Below are positions 1 to 12,005 of a stretch of 64,000 bases of DNA, one piece after another (position 1 is the first letter of the stretch; each line of letters begins with the position of its first letter). Location: the NCBI GenBank assembly GCA_037176705.1, contig CM073891.1, forward strand, positions 52,640,571-52,704,570, read 5' to 3'. The translations under genes and the position numbers were made by a program. Source of the stretch: Molossus alvarezi. Lineage: Eukaryota > Chordata > Mammalia > Chiroptera > Molossidae. Below the pieces are notes generated by a model. It worked only from the letters and a program-made list of their open reading frames with translations, did no database searches and was not told the DNA's origin.

Positions 1-832
1 TGAGATTTGGGTTTTAATTTTTTAAACTTAAAAATGTAGTCCTAAGGATTTTTAGGGCACTATTTTATACACTATAAATCTGTGCTGATATTGTACCTAG
101 AAAATGTCTGGCTAAGCATACACTAATAATAAACTAATCATACTGCATTGGCTGAGAAGAGAGTATTAAAATAAACTGTTCTTACCTAATATGGACTTTA
201 TCACCAGCTATTATACACAAATACTTAAACTCCATTGTCTTGCCTGAACTGAGAAAGACTTACTGAGTCAGCATTTCTCAAGTTGCATTCATTGATCATA
301 CGTAATGTTAATATGTGCTGATAAACACTCTCAGCTACACTTTACCCAGCTGGGGTTCCCCCAAAACAGTTGTCACATTGATGGTAGTTTATTGAAGCCT
401 GGTGTGAATTTTGTAACTAGACACGTATAAGTGATAAATACACAAGTACATGTAAATACATTTCTATGGTTTTTCTCATTTTCTTTAAATTCCTAGGCCA
501 CCATTCAAAAAATAAACATAGCCCTCGGCCCTCTCAGTGAGTCTTAGCCCTAGATAAGAAAGAAAATGACTGAAAATAGTAATTTTAATCATGCATACCC
601 TCCTTGTGGTTTTTTAAAGCATTGCCATTAAAAAATCTTATATTTAGATGGTGTAGATTAATAGGAAGTTGCAAAAAAAAATGTACTCATAAGTTCTATG
701 TGTCCTTTGCTCAGTTTCTCCTAATGATAACTATAGTGTAATAGCAAAGCAGATAACTATAGGATAATAGCAAACCAGGAAATTAATATTGGTACAGTCT
801 GCAGAGTTTAGAGCTCATCAGTTTTAAATGCA

Positions 833-867
<35 letters not shown>

Positions 868-929
868 TTTGGTAACATTGCATCCCATGTGTAGATTCAT
901 GTTACCAAATTTTGTTGTTTCAAGAATAA
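1..929. other. AT-rich unassigned sequence
   Basis: No gene and no repeat family I can name is visible here. Short A/T runs are common, and the only clear structure is a TG dinucleotide run near 835-865. Nothing in the six frames looks conserved. Confidence 0.5.
835..865. repeat. (TG)n microsatellite
   Basis: About 15 uninterrupted TG units can be read directly. It lies in unassigned AT-rich DNA and has no gene context. Confidence 0.95.
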
Positions 930-1390
930 TATGTAAATAAACTCATAGAGTATGTAATCTTTGTGATGGCTGTTTTCATGCAGCATAATTTCGTGCGAGC
1001 CAACCAAGCTTTTCTATTTTTCAATACAAAGTTCCTTTTTATTGCTGCATTGTATGTGAAAGTGTGGGTATACCACAGTTACTTGTTTATTCATTTACTG
1101 GTTGAAGACATGTGGATTGTTTCCAATGTGGACCACTGTGAACAAAGCTGCTATGAAAATTCCTGTACAGCTTTTGTATGAACATAAGTTTCATCCCTCT
1201 GGGATAAATACCCAAGAGTGCATTGCTGGGTGGCATATGGCAGGAGCATGTTTGGTTTTATATGAAACTGCCAAGCTATTCTCAGAGTGCCTGTGCCATT
1301 TTATTTCCCCACCAACTATGTAAGTAATCTAGGTTCTCAACAGCCTCCCTAGCAGCTGGTGTCAAATGTAATTTTAAATTCACAACCAGG
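930..1390 (-). mobile_element. Old L1 3' fragment
   Basis: The plus strand reads as the reverse complement of the distal end of an old mammalian L1 (ORF2 end and 3'UTR). Typical phrases are the stretch around 1130-1160 ('accactgtgaacaaagctgc') and the 'gggataaatacccaag' phrase near 1201. Open frames over this stretch are accidental. The copy is diverged, so it is much older than the L1s at 2.6 and 28 kb. The boundaries are approximate. Confidence 0.75.
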
Positions 1391-2035
1391 TTGTAAATTT
1401 TTTTTGACCAGGTGCTGTTTCATATTACCTTAAAAATGTTTATATAACATGGTAACACGGATTTAAAAGAAGCTTACTGGATAATTGCTATAGGATATTG
1501 AATGGGACAAAGCCGCCGCTCCTCCAGGCAGGAAGTCCAGGTCTGTTTGCACGCAGCAGCTGCGCTTCCAACCTGAGGCCTGGCCAGCAAATGAGTGAAG
1601 CTGCAGGAGGTCAAGGCATAAGGACCGGCGGGGATTGTGGCCCACAGGAAAGCAAAAGGCTGGCTCAAAGGAGACTGTCTTCAGGCAGCCATTCTGTCCA
1701 TTTTCTAGAGACATTCTGATTTTTCTTTAAAAAACCTAAAATATAATTTAAAAATGGAAACTCCCTTGATTTGTAAATATAGAGTCCACAAAAGTCTTGA
1801 GGATCAACTTTGACCTAAAGATAAGTTATTTGAGGATTATAAGTTAGAGAAGTGAGGAACCCACTAAAAAGAAAATAAATGTGCATTATTCTCAGACACC
1901 AGGAAGAGGTTTTTGAAGGCTGAAGAAATACAAAAAGCCTTTTAGTACAAGACTGTGTTTATAAATAATCTGGACATTTTGTTAATCTAATTTAGTATAC
2001 TGGGATCTGGGAAAAGGACTAGGATTGTGCCTTTT
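1391..2035. other. Unassigned, with a small GC-rich patch
   Basis: No gene is recognised. A patch of about 230 bp at 1490-1710 is distinctly richer in G+C than its AT-rich surroundings and contains several CpG. It carries short open frames on both strands, but none resembles a known protein. The rest is AT-rich. Confidence 0.4.
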
Positions 2036-2279
2036 GTTGTTGTTGTTGCTAACCCTCATCCAGGGATATTTTTCCATTGACATTTTAGATAGAGTGGAAG
2101 GGAGGGAGAGAGAGAGAGAGAGAGAAACATCAATGTGAGAGAGACATGTCAATTGGCTGCCTCCCGCATGACCCCAACCGATCCTGCAACCAGGGTATAT
2201 GCCCTTGACTGCAAATCCAACCCATGACCCTTTGGTCTGAGGGCTGATGCTGTAACCACTAAGCCAAACTGGCCAGGGC
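2036..2279 (-). mobile_element. VES-type SINE (type A)
   Basis: This is a tRNA-derived bat SINE read on the minus strand. Its head at the right end gives 'gccctggccagtttggct' with a Pol III A-box. The (GA)n middle lies near 2105-2130, and the tail at the left resembles 'atcctc..gaggatta'. The flanks 'aggattgtgccttt' (left) and 'aggattctgcacttt' (right) form an imperfect target-site duplication. Confidence 0.92.
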
Positions 2280-2817
2280 AAGGATTCTGCACTTTTTATC
2301 ATACTATGTGGTAATGATGCTGGTCAGGGACCACACTTTAAGTGATATTTGAGCTGAACCCTGAAGGTTGGGTGATGTTTCTAGATGCAAAATGGATCCT
2401 GGTGGAGAGACTGATACCATCAGTCATAAAGGCATGAAAACTTAGAGATACCAGGGGAATTATGAAATCTTCATCTTGTGTCCTAAATGGATTCCACAAA
2501 AAGCAGGAAACAAACTTCGAAAGGTATATGTTAAGATGGGATCATTAAATATATATATATATATATACATATATATTTTTTAAATTTTATTTTTGTTACA
2601 GATGTTTCTCCTTTTTTTTACCCATTGACACCCTCCTCCCCATTGCCCCCGCCCCTTCCCCAGCTTTGTTATCCATTTTCATTGGTTATGCATACATGCA
2701 TATAAGTTCTGTGGTTTATCTCTTCCTCCCCCCACCACCCCCTCTTCTGAGGGTTGTCAGTCTGTACCCCACTTCCATGTTTCTCGGTCTACCCTATTCC
2801 TCATACTGTTATGTTCA

Positions 2818-5800
2818 TTATATTTCATAAATAAGTGAGATCATGTGGTATTTGTCTTTCTCTGCTTGGCTTGTTTCACTTAGGATAATACTTTCCAGGT
2901 CTCTCCATGTCGTCTCAAAGGATAAGAGACCTTTCTTACTTACAGCTGCATAGTACTCCATTGTGTATATGTACCAATGCTTTTTTATCCATTCGTCTAC
3001 TGATGGACACTTGGGCTGTTTCCAGATCTTAGTTATTGTAAATAGTGCTGCTATGAACATGGTGGTACATATATTCTTTCTTATTGGTGTTTCAGGCTTC
3101 TTAGGGTATATTCCTAGAAGTGGAATCACTGGGTCAAAAGGCAGTTCAATTTTTAATTTTTTGAGGTAACAACATGTTGTTTTCCATAGTGGCTGCACCA
3201 GTCTGCAATCCCACCAGCAGTGTACTAGGGTCCCCTTTTCTCCACACCCTTACCAACACTTGTTGTTTGAAGATTTGTTGATGGCGGCCATTCTGACAGG
3301 TGTGAGGTTATACCTCATTGTTGTTTTAATTTGCATTTCTCTGATGATTAGTGATGTTGAGCATTTCTTTATATGTCTCTTGGCCATTTGTATGTCCTGT
3401 TTGGAGAGGTATCTATTCAGCTCTGCTGCCCATTTTTTAATGGGGTTCTTTGTCTTCCTTTTGTTGAATTTTATGAGTACTCTATAAATTTTGGAAATTA
3501 GCACCTTATCTGTTGTATCATTGGCAATGATGTTCTCCCATACAGTGGGTTGCTTTTCATTTTGATGGTTGTTTCTTTGGTGGTGCAGAAGCTTTTTAGT
3601 TTGATGTAGTCCCATGTGTTCAGTTTTTCCCTTGTTTCTATTGCCTTAGGTGATGTATCAGTGAAAATTCTGCTGCGTATGAGGACCGAAATTTTGTTGC
3701 CTACATTTTTTTCTAGAATTTTTATGGATTCATGGGTCAAATTTAAGTCTTTTATTCATTTTGAGTTTATTTTTGTGTATGGTGTAAGTTGATGGTCTAG
3801 GTTAATTTTTTTTTGCATGTAGCTGTCCAATTTTCCCAACACCATTTATTAAAGAGGCTGTCTTTAATCCATTGTATGCTCTTGCCATATTTGTCAAGTA
3901 TTTATTGAGCATATTGCCTTGGGTCCATTTCTGGGTTCTCTATTCTGTTTCACTGGTCTATATGCTTGTTCTTGTGCCAGTACCAGGCTGTTTTGATTAC
4001 AGTCGCTTTATAGTATAACCTGATATCTGGCATTGTGATCCCACCTACTTTGTCCTTCTTTTTCAAGATTGCTGTGGCTATTCGGGGCATTTTTGGTTCC
4101 ATATGAACTTTTGAAGTATTGGTTCTAGTTCTGTGAAATATGTCGTTGGTATTTTGATGGGGATTGCATTGAATCTATAGATTGCTTTGGGTAATATGAA
4201 CATTTGAATGATGTTAATTCTTCCAATCCATGAACAAGGCATGTGCTGGCACTTTTTTATATCTTTCTTTATTTCTTTTTTCAATGTCCTGTAGTTTTCT
4301 GCAAATAGGTCCTTTACTTCTTTGGTTAAGTTTATTCCTAGGTATCTTAATTTTTTTGCTGCGATGGTAAATGGGATTGTTTTTTCAGTTTCTCTTTCTG
4401 TGAGTTCATCATCGGTGTATAAGAATGCCGTTGATTTCTTGACATTAATTTTGTATTGTGCTACTTTGCCAAATTCATTTAAGTCTAGTAGGTTTTTGAT
4501 GGAGTCTTTGGGGTCTTCTATGTATAATATCATGTCATCTGCAAATAATGACAGTTTTACTTCCTCCTTTCCAATTTGGATCCCTTTTATTTTTTCTTCA
4601 TGTCTGATTGCTGTGGCTAAGAATTCTAGTACTCTGTTAAATAAGAGTGGCAAAAGTGGGCATTCCTGTCTTGTTCCTGTTCTTAAGGGAAATGTTTGTA
4701 GTTTCTGCCCATTGAGCATGATGTTGATTGTAGATCTTTCAGATATGGCCTTTATTACGTCGAGATACGATTCCTCTATTCCCACAATGCTGAGTGTTTT
4801 TATCAGAAATGGATGCTGGATTTTGTCAAAGGCTTTATCCGCATCTATTGATATGATCATGTGGTTTTTATTCTTCATTTTGTTTATGTGGTGTATCACA
4901 TTTATTGATTTGCGAATATTGTACCAGCCTTGCATCCCTGGGATGAATCCCACTTGGTATGGTGAATAATTTTTTGATGTATTGCTGGATCTGATTTGTT
5001 GGTGTTTTGTGGAGGATTTGGACAACTATGTTCATCAGGGATATTGGCCTTTAGTTTTCTTTCTTTGTAGGTCTTTTTCTGGTTTTGAAATTAGAATTAT
5101 GCTGGCCTCATAAAATGAGATTGGAAGCCTTCCTTCTTCATGAATTTTGAAATAGTATGAGGAGAATGGGTGTTAGTTCTTTTTTGAATGTTTGGTAAAA
5201 CTCCCCCGTGAAGCCATCCGGGCCTGGGCTTTTGTTTGCTGGGAGAGTCTTGATTACATCGTCAATTTTCTTAGTTGCTATTGGTCTGCTCAAGTTTTTT
5301 ATCTTCCTGGTCCAGTTTTGGGAGACTCTGTGTTTCTAGAAATGTGTTCATTTCAATTACATTGTTGAATTTGTTGCCATGTAATGGTTCATAGTAGCTG
5401 TTAATGATCTTTTGTATTTCTGTGGCGTCAGTTGTTACTGCTCCTCTTTCATTTCTGATTTTATGTGTTTGGGTTCTCTCTCTTATTTTCTTGGTGAGTC
5501 TAGCTAAGGGTCCATCAATCTTGTTTATCTTTTTGAAAAACCAGCTCTTTGTTTCATTGATCCTTTGAATTTTTTTTTTTTTTTTTTTTTTTTTTGGCAT
5601 CTATGCCATTTATTTCTGCTCTGATCTTTACTAGTGCCTTCCTTCTACTTGCTCTAGGGTTTTCTTTTTGTTTGCTTTCTCGTTCTTTAAGTTGTGAGGT
5701 TAGACAGTCAATTAAAAATTTTTCTTGCTTTTTGAGGTAGGCCTGTAGTGCTATGAACTTCTCTTTCAGAACTGCTTTTGCTGCATCCCATAGATTTTGT

Positions 5801-6647
5801 GTTGTTGTGTGTTCATTTTCATTGGTTTCCAGGAAGTTTTTAATTTCTTCCTTGTTCTCGGTAACCCATTTATTGTTTAATAACATACTATTTAGCCCCC
5901 ATGTGTTCAAATGTTTTTGCATGTTTTTGCTGCAATTGATATCTAGTTTCATGCCATTTTGATCTGAGAAGATGCTTGCTATGATTTCAATCTTCTTGAA
6001 ATTGTAGAAATTTAGTTTGTGTCCTATCATGTGGTCTATCTTTGAGAATGTCTCATGTGCACTTGGGAAGAATGTGAATTCTGTAATTTTGGGGTGTAAT
6101 TCTCTGTAGATATATATTAAATCCATTTGTTCTATTGCTTCATTTAAAATCTTGGTTTCCTTGCTAATTTTTTTGTCTAGAGGATTTATCCAGTGGTGTC
6201 AATGGGGTGTTGAAGTCCCCTGCTATGAATGTATTGCTGTCGATTTCTCCTTTGAAGTCCTCCAGAAAATTTTTAATAATTTTGGTGCTCCTATATTGGA
6301 TGCATATATGTTTATTAAGGTTATATCTTCCTATTGGATAGATCTTTTCAATATTATGTAGTGGACTTCTTTGTCTTTAGTTATGGCCTTCATTTTGAAA
6401 TCTATTTTATCAGATAGGAGTATTGCTAACCCAGCTTTTTTTTTTGCTCTCCATTGGATTGGAAGATTTTTTTCCATCCCTTCACTTTCAACCTATGTGA
6501 GTCTTTTATTGTGAGGTGGGTCTCTTGTAAATGACATAAAGATGAATCATGCCTTTTTATCCAATCAGCTACTCTTCGTCTTATTATCAGAGCATTCAGT
6601 TCATTTACATTTAAGGTGATTATTGATATGTACTTATTTATTGCCAT
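2818..6647 (-). pseudogene. L1 ORF2 remnant (endonuclease, reverse transcriptase)
   Basis: ORF2p normally nicks the target DNA and copies the RNA back in place. The frame starts at a methionine near 6647 with an AP-endonuclease N-terminus (ITLNVNELNA, then LQETHL). The reverse transcriptase core is open over 4078-5025 and contains the catalytic FADDMILY motif. The C-terminal region is open over 2818-3198 (MEYYAAVSKKG and following). Between these open blocks the frame shifts several times. A run of T at 5570-5595 is a length-changing A-tract on the coding strand. The sum is a non-functional ORF2 of roughly normal full length. Confidence 0.93.
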
Positions 6648-6692
6648 TTTTGTTTAGTTTGGTTATATTTCTCTTCCTATTTCTTCTACTAA

Positions 6693-7397
6693 TTACAGCA
6701 GTCCTTTTAACATTTCTTGCAGTGCTGGTTTGGTGCTAATGTATTCCCTTAGTCTTTTTTTGTCTGGGAAGCTCTTTATTTGATCTTCTGTTTTGAATGA
6801 CAGCCTTGCTGGATAGAGTAGTCTTGGATTCAGATCCTTGTTTTTCATGACCTTGATTACTTCATGCCCTTCCCTTCTGGCCTTTAGTGTTTCTTGTGAG
6901 TAGTCAGCTGATAACTTTATGGGGGTTCTTTTGTAGGTAACCAGTTACTTATCTCTTGCTGCTTTTAGAATTCTCTCTTTGTCTTTAATTTTTGATACTT
7001 TGATTACTATGTGTCTTGGTGTGGGCTTGTTTGGGTTCTTCTTAGTTGGCGCTCTCTGTGCTTCTTGAACTTGAATGCCTTCTTCTTCACCAGAGTAGGG
7101 AAGTTTTCTGTCACTATTTCTTCAAACATATTTTATAACCCTTGATATTTTCTTCTTTGGGCACTCCTATGATGTGAATAATATTACATTTCCAGTTGTC
7201 CCACAGTTCTATTAAGCTGTCTTCCTGTTTTTTAATTGTTTTTTTTTTTCCTTTTGGTTTTCTGATTGGTTGATTTATTGTACCCTTTTCTCTAATTCAC
7301 TGATCCGGTCCTCAGCTTCCTATACTCTGCTGTTTATCTCTTCCAATGTGTTCTTTATTTCTGATATGTCATTCTTGATTTCTTCTTGGTGGTTTTT
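6693..7397 (-). pseudogene. L1 ORF1 remnant, N-terminus missing
   Basis: ORF1p is the RNA-binding chaperone of L1. Only the central and C-terminal parts remain. The end reads like FPDKKRLREY..STKPALQEMLKGLL and then a stop at 6693, matching the C-terminal domain of the other ORF1 copies in this window. The N-terminal coiled coil is lost through 5' truncation at 7397. Frameshifts break the remaining frame, so no long ORF is seen. ORF2 begins about 45 bp downstream, the normal L1 arrangement. Confidence 0.85.
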
Positions 7398-8017
7398 CTT
7401 TACATTCCAAAAGTCAGCAGCCCGTGATTCACATGTACTCAAATTACTATCAGTAACTAGCACCCACTATGTCTATGATTCTGCTCGGTTATAACTGGTT
7501 GCTCAGTTGTAGTCATCCAGTGGCACTGGGCCTTGCTCCTTGGTCCCAAATTCAAAGGAGTGTGCACTGCCTCAGAGCTCTTCAATGTCTATATCAGAAG
7601 TTCTGTTCACTCGTTCTCTCAGAGGCACTAATACCTGGAGACACAGATCAGTTGATTCCATGTACATGAAAGGATAATTGTCTTCTTGCCTCTTAGGAAG
7701 AAAGATTTCCCACCTAACCTCCAAAATCTCTTAAAGAGACTTTTATTCTGGTTGTATTTATACACGTAGGTGCTTTATTCATAAAGGAATAGACTTTTAC
7801 CTTCATTGTTCTTGTCTTTTTATGTCTCTCTTTGGATATGGAATTTTATAAAAACATATCCAAAATAAAATATAAAACACATTCTTTCTCTTCCATTAAA
7901 AAACAAAGTCATGTGTTTATTAAATCAGGCAAATACCTACCTATTTTTAGGGGTCACCAGTCCACTAGATCCACACATAATTAAAGTGAGATTTGCTATG
8001 CTTAAAAAAAGAGTGAG
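7398..8017. other. Unassigned single-copy-looking DNA
   Basis: This lies between the truncated L1 and a SINE. No gene family, repeat or structural RNA is recognised. Composition is average for the left half of the window. Confidence 0.45.
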
Positions 8018-8195
8018 CAGCCTGATTGGTTTGGCGCAGCAGTTAGAGTGTGGACCAAAGAATTTTGGGTTTGATTTCAGTCAAGGGCACTTACCTCGGT
8101 TGTAGTTTGGTCCCTGGCTCCAGTCGAGTCATGAAGAAGGCAACCTATTGATGTGTCTCTCTCACATTGATGTTTCTCTCTCTCTCTCTCTTTTT
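8018..8195 (+). mobile_element. VES-type SINE (type A), left part, split
   Basis: The SINE starts near 8018 with a diverged head ('cctgattggtttggcgcagc') and runs to a (CT)n tract at 8170-8190. A HAL1 element then interrupts it. The rest of the same SINE resumes at 10711. The short flanks 'gagtgag' (8011) and 'gagtgag' (10793) fit its own target-site duplication, so this SINE is the oldest layer of the nest. Confidence 0.85.
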
Positions 8196-8577
8196 TATTA
8201 TTATTATTTTTTTATTTTTTAAATCTTTATTGTTGAATGTAAAATGTATTACAGATGTTCCACATTTTTCCCCCATTGACCCCCTCCTCCCCACTCCTGC
8301 CCCCCTTCCGCCTTTTCCCACACTATTGTCTGTGTCCATTGGTTATGCATATAAGTTCTTTGGTTTATTTCTTCCCACCACCACCCCCAACCCCTTTCCC
8401 TTTGAGGTTTGTCTGTCTAGCAATGAATTTGTACTTCTTAATCTCTTCACCTTTTTCACCCATTCCCCCAAACCCCCTTCCAACTGGCAACCAACAAAAT
8501 GTTCTCTGTATCCATGAGAATGTTTCTGTTCTGCCTGTTCATTTTGTTTGTAGATTCCATTGTCGATAGATAGGTAT

Positions 8578-9514
8578 TCATTGCCATTTTGTTTGTTCAT
8601 ATATTTTATCTTTTTCTTCAAAAAGACCCTTCATCATTTCATATAATAACGGTTTGGTGGTGATGAACTCCTTTAACTTTTTCTTGTCTGGGAAAGTCTT
8701 TATATGGCCATCGATTCTAAATGACAGCTTTGTAGGATAGAGCAATCTTGGTTGTAGGTTCTTGCTTTTCATCACTCTGAATATTTCTTGCCACTCCCTT
8801 CTGGCCTGCAAAGTTTCTTTTGAGAAATCAGCTGACAGCCTTATGGGAACTCCTTTGTAGATCACTAGCTGCCTTTCTCTTGCTGCTTTTAAGATTTTCT
8901 CTTTGTCTTGAACCTTTTGCATTTTGATGATGATGCGTCTTGGTGTGGGCCTCTTGGGGTTCATCTTGTTTGGGACTCTCTGTGCTTCCTGGACTTGTAT
9001 GTCTGTTTCCTTCACCAAGTTAGGAAAGTTTTCTGCCATTATTGTTTCAAATAGGTTTTGATTTCTTGTTCTCTCTCTTCTCCTTCTGGCACCCCCAAGA
9101 TGCGAATATTGGCACGCTTGAAGTTGTCCCAGGCACTCCTTACACTATCCTTATTTTTTTTTATTCTTTTTTCTTTTTGCTGTTCTGATTGGGCATTTTT
9201 TGCCTCCGTATATTCCAAATCGATGGTTTGCTCCTTGGATTTACGTACTCTATTATTGAAGCTGTGTAAATTATTCTTTATTTCAGTTAATGCCTCCTTC
9301 AATTCTAACTGTGCATCCATGATTTCTGACTGGTCCTTTTTTATGCTCTTGAGGCCCTAAGTTCACTAAGGTTCTCACTAAGTTCATTGAGCATCCTTAT
9401 AAGCAGTATTTTGAACTCAGCATCTGTTAGGTTGCTTATCTCCATTTCGCTTAGTTCTTTTCTTGGGGTTTTGTTCTGTTCTTTCATTTGGGACCTGTTT
9501 TTTTGTCTCCTCAT
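8578..9514 (-). pseudogene. HAL1 ORF1 (copy 1), disrupted
   Basis: This is an L1-type ORF1p. It starts at 9514 with MRRQKNRSQMKEQNKTPRK, followed by a predicted coiled coil (LTDAEFKILLIRMLNELSEN), then an RRM-like part (RILGVPEGEE) and the C-terminal domain ending FEEKDKIYEQTKWQ at 8578. A stop appears near 9354 in a locally duplicated stretch, and one T of a T-run near 9055 is missing relative to copy 2, which shifts frame. The last 153 codons are intact and differ from copy 2 at only a few residues (for example VIYKG against VTYKG), which implies recent common ancestry. Not translatable as one protein. Confidence 0.9.
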
Positions 9515-10306
9515 TTTGGCTGCCGCCCTGTGTTTGTTTCTCTGTATTACTTAATGAGAGGTATGGGGCTCGCTGAGACCAGATGCTGCTCGTTTGAAAG
9601 AATTTAGGAAACAACTGAAGCAGGATCCAAGACAGGCCAATCCTATGGTTAAGCAAGTGGCAACAGCTTGGGTGGGCCTGAAAGTTGGGTGGGGCGGTGC
9701 GGGGCCTCAGGGAGTCACCAGGGCAGGGCTGCCAGTGTGAGCCAGGTTGCTGGAGTCCCAGATATGGCTTCTGCCTGCCGCCCCAGGGAAGGGCTCACCA
9801 AAGGAACAAAGGCCTCTGACAGCACGTTTGTCCCGCAGAAAGCTCCCTCTCCAGCCCTCGCTCCAGTGCCAACCAACTCAGTTCTTCCCTGTATGTCTCT
9901 GGCTCCCCTGGAGCTGCCTCACCTCCAAGCTCAGAGAGAGAGAGTCTGATACGTTCGTACGCGGGCCCTTTAAGGAGCTGCCTGGGGCTCCAGCCGCGTC
10001 AGCTTCCCTGAGCCTCAGTTCCCGCTGGTTTCTCCAGCCAGAATTTATGGGGACTTATCTTCCTGGCACTGGAACCCTGAGCGGGGCACCCAGTGTGGGA
10101 CAGGACCCCTCAGTCCTCAGGAAGGACCTTCCCAGCCGAGGTATCCTCCTGATTTTTATCCGCCACACTTGGGTGTGGGACCAGCCCGTCGCGCCTCTGC
10201 TGCCTCCCCCGCCGCCCCTCGGGCTGCCGCCCCTCCTACCAGTCTGGATGTGGCTGCTGCTTTAATTACGTAGTTGTAGGACTTCCAGTCAGCTTGATTT
10301 CAGGCG

Positions 10307-10393
10307 TTTTTTTTTTTTTTTTTTTTTTTTTAATCCTCACCCGAGGACATTTTTCCATTTTTTGTTCAGGTAGAGTGGGAGGGAGAGAGAAGA

Positions 10394-10440
<47 letters not shown>

Positions 10441-10599
10441 TTGACGTGAAAGGAACACATGGAGTGGCTGCCACCCGCACAACCGACCAGGGCCGGGGAC
10501 AAACTGCAACCGAGGTACGCGCTCTTAGCGGGAACCGAACCCGGGTCTCTCAGGACCGCAGGCCAACGCTCTAACTGCTGAACCAAACCGGCCAGGTCA
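10307..10599 (-). mobile_element. VES-type SINE (type A) inside HAL1 copy 1
   Basis: A complete SINE is read on the minus strand: head at 10599 ('gacctggccggtttggttca'), long (GA)n at 10397-10435, and tail at 10307 with a long A run. It is flanked by the identical 10-bp duplication 'atttcaggcg' at 10297 and 10600. It interrupts the HAL1 5'UTR and is therefore the youngest layer of the nest. Confidence 0.95.
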
Positions 10600-10710
10600 A
10601 TTTCAGGCGGTTTTGAATGATGGTTGTTCTGTAGTTTAGTTGTAACTTTGACGTGGTTGTGGGAGGATGCGATATCTGTTTACCTACGCCGTCATCTTGA
10701 CCGGAAGTCC

Positions 10711-10792
10711 TCTCCGTCTCTCTTTCTCCCTCCTGTTCTGTCTGAAAATCAATGGAAAAATATCCTCAGGTGAGGATTAAAAAAAAAAAAAT
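10711..10792 (+). mobile_element. VES-type SINE (type A), right part, split
   Basis: This continues the SINE begun at 8018 with a CT-rich stretch, 'ctgaaaatcaatgg', the type A tail 'atcctcaggtgaggatta' and a poly-A run. Its position directly after the HAL1 5' end shows that the HAL1 landed in the CT-rich middle of the SINE. Confidence 0.88.
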
Positions 10793-10832
10793 GAGTGAGT
10801 GAATGAATTAATGAATGAATTCATGCACTTAT

Positions 10833-11076
10833 GTTTTGTGTTGTTTTTACTCCTCACCTGAGGACATTTTTCCATTTTTTGTTCAGATAGAGTGGGAGGG
10901 AGAGAGAGAGAGAAACATCAATGTGAAAGGGACACATCGAGTGGTTGCCACCTGCACGACCAAACCAGGGCCAGGGACAAACTGCAACTGAGGTACATGC
11001 CCTTAGCGGGAACTGAACCCGGGTCTCTTTGGACCGCAGGCCAACGCTCTAACCGCTGAGCCAAACCGGCCAGGGC
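10833..11076 (-). mobile_element. VES-type SINE (type A)
   Basis: A complete minus-strand copy with the head 'gccctggccggtttggctca' at the right and the tail 'actcctcacctgaggac' at the left. It is flanked by the exact duplication 'tgcacttat' at 10824 and 11077. Short open frames across it are not genes. Confidence 0.95.
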
Positions 11077-11085
11077 TGCACTTAT

Positions 11086-11554
11086 TAGAGGAAATAAAAA
11101 AGAGATGAAGAAGAAAAGTGAGAAGCATATGGGAAAGCCCTTGGGAAGAAAGGCACATAATTGACAACGAGAGGCAAAAGGGAAGTGGGGTGGGTCTAAG
11201 AGGATACCCAGATTAGAAATCATCTTAGTAAGGTTTAAAAATTAAACTGGTGAAAAACTAGGTCCCTGCTATGCCTAAAAGGGCAGGGGCACTATCCAGC
11301 TATGCTAAATATCTGTCACCAGAATTAGTGTTTGTTAGTTTTTGTTCTCTTTCTTTCACATTTTTGGGACTATAAATCTTTATTAATTGTCTGGGTTATT
11401 ATATGGTTCTATTGTATGAGATGCCATGGAAATGGTACATATATATAATTTTTAATGAAGTCATTATATACTATTCTGTAACAGTATTTTTATTTATCAG
11501 TATATTATAGAAATCTCTCTAAGTATATCCATACTCCTAGTCAATATCTCCTTG
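11086..11554. other. Unassigned sequence
   Basis: A-rich then AT-rich DNA between a SINE and an LTR-like block. No gene, RNA or named repeat is recognised. Confidence 0.4.
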
Positions 11555-12005
11555 TGTTTTACAGGTGCATAGAATGGATGACTGCCATGGCCGTGAGAAT
11601 GTGGCTGCTGCCACCAGTCTCAGCAAGTGTAACTGACCAAGGGCGTGAGCAACTGTCCTCAAATTCATCACCATATGGCACAGAGGCCATGTTTCCCACC
11701 AGCTGCTCCCAGCCAACAATTGAGTGTGGTAGGAATGTTGGTCTTTTCCTGGTAGACATGAGCTCCTCTGATGGTTGATTTTGGCTTGTGGACTCTCATG
11801 GCTTTGCTGAACCTTCCTGAGAATGCATGGCCGTCTGGGGTGCTTGCACCCAATCTTCTCTCCCTCTCTCCTTTCTGGAATCAGACTTGCTTTGCAGCCT
11901 GATAGTTTTCATAGCCTTATCTGACTCCCTCCAATTCCTTCTCTTATATGCACTTACCCTAATGAAATCCTTTCCATCTGCATTTCAGAAGAACCAGACT
12001 AGGTA
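11555..12005 (+). mobile_element. Possible ancient LTR or similar repeat
   Basis: The block has a composition unlike its AT-rich neighbours. It ends with a phrase familiar from old mammalian interspersed repeats ('aaatcctttccatctgcatt' followed by 'cagaagaacc', 11968-12000). I could not place it in a family from memory, and no coding domain is visible. Overlapping open frames on both strands at 11537-11853 look accidental. Confidence 0.3.

Larger units (their letters stand above)
2567..7397 (-). mobile_element. L1 retrotransposon copy 1, 5'-truncated
   Basis: This is a LINE-1 in reverse orientation. From right to left it carries the 3' part of ORF1 (from 7397), an intergenic spacer, ORF2 (start near 6647, end 2818) and a 3'UTR ending in an A/T-rich tail near 2567. 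Comparison with the second L1 (28267-34191) shows homology stopping abruptly at about 7397, inside the ORF1 coiled-coil region. It is therefore a 5'-truncated insertion, the usual outcome of target-primed reverse transcription. Both reading frames carry stops and frameshifts, so the copy is dead. It is young enough to align easily with the other copy. Confidence 0.95.
8196..10710 (-). mobile_element. HAL1-type ORF2-less L1 derivative, copy 1
   Basis: In minus-strand order it has a 5' end at 10710 ('ggacttccggtcaagatgac'), a GC-rich 5'UTR, an ORF1 starting at 9514 and ending at 8578, a G-rich 3'UTR, and an A-rich tail at 8196-8230. There is no endonuclease or reverse transcriptase between ORF1 and the 3'UTR. 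The copy is close to 2.2 kb once the SINE at 10307-10599 is set aside. It is inserted into an existing SINE (8018-8195 plus 10711-10792). Such elements need the ORF2 protein of an autonomous L1 acting in trans. Confidence 0.88.

Noticed and set aside
4322..4969. 215-codon plus-strand frame, and 222 codons at 29995-30663
   Set aside because: Both are antisense shadows of the L1 reverse transcriptase region. They appear in both L1 copies for that reason.
9668..10265. Plus-strand frames of 93 and 172 codons, and similar ones at 17363-17915, 22737-23138 and 45601-46169
   Set aside because: The same frames recur because they are the antisense or sense of the HAL1 5'UTR. They are not conserved as proteins between copies.
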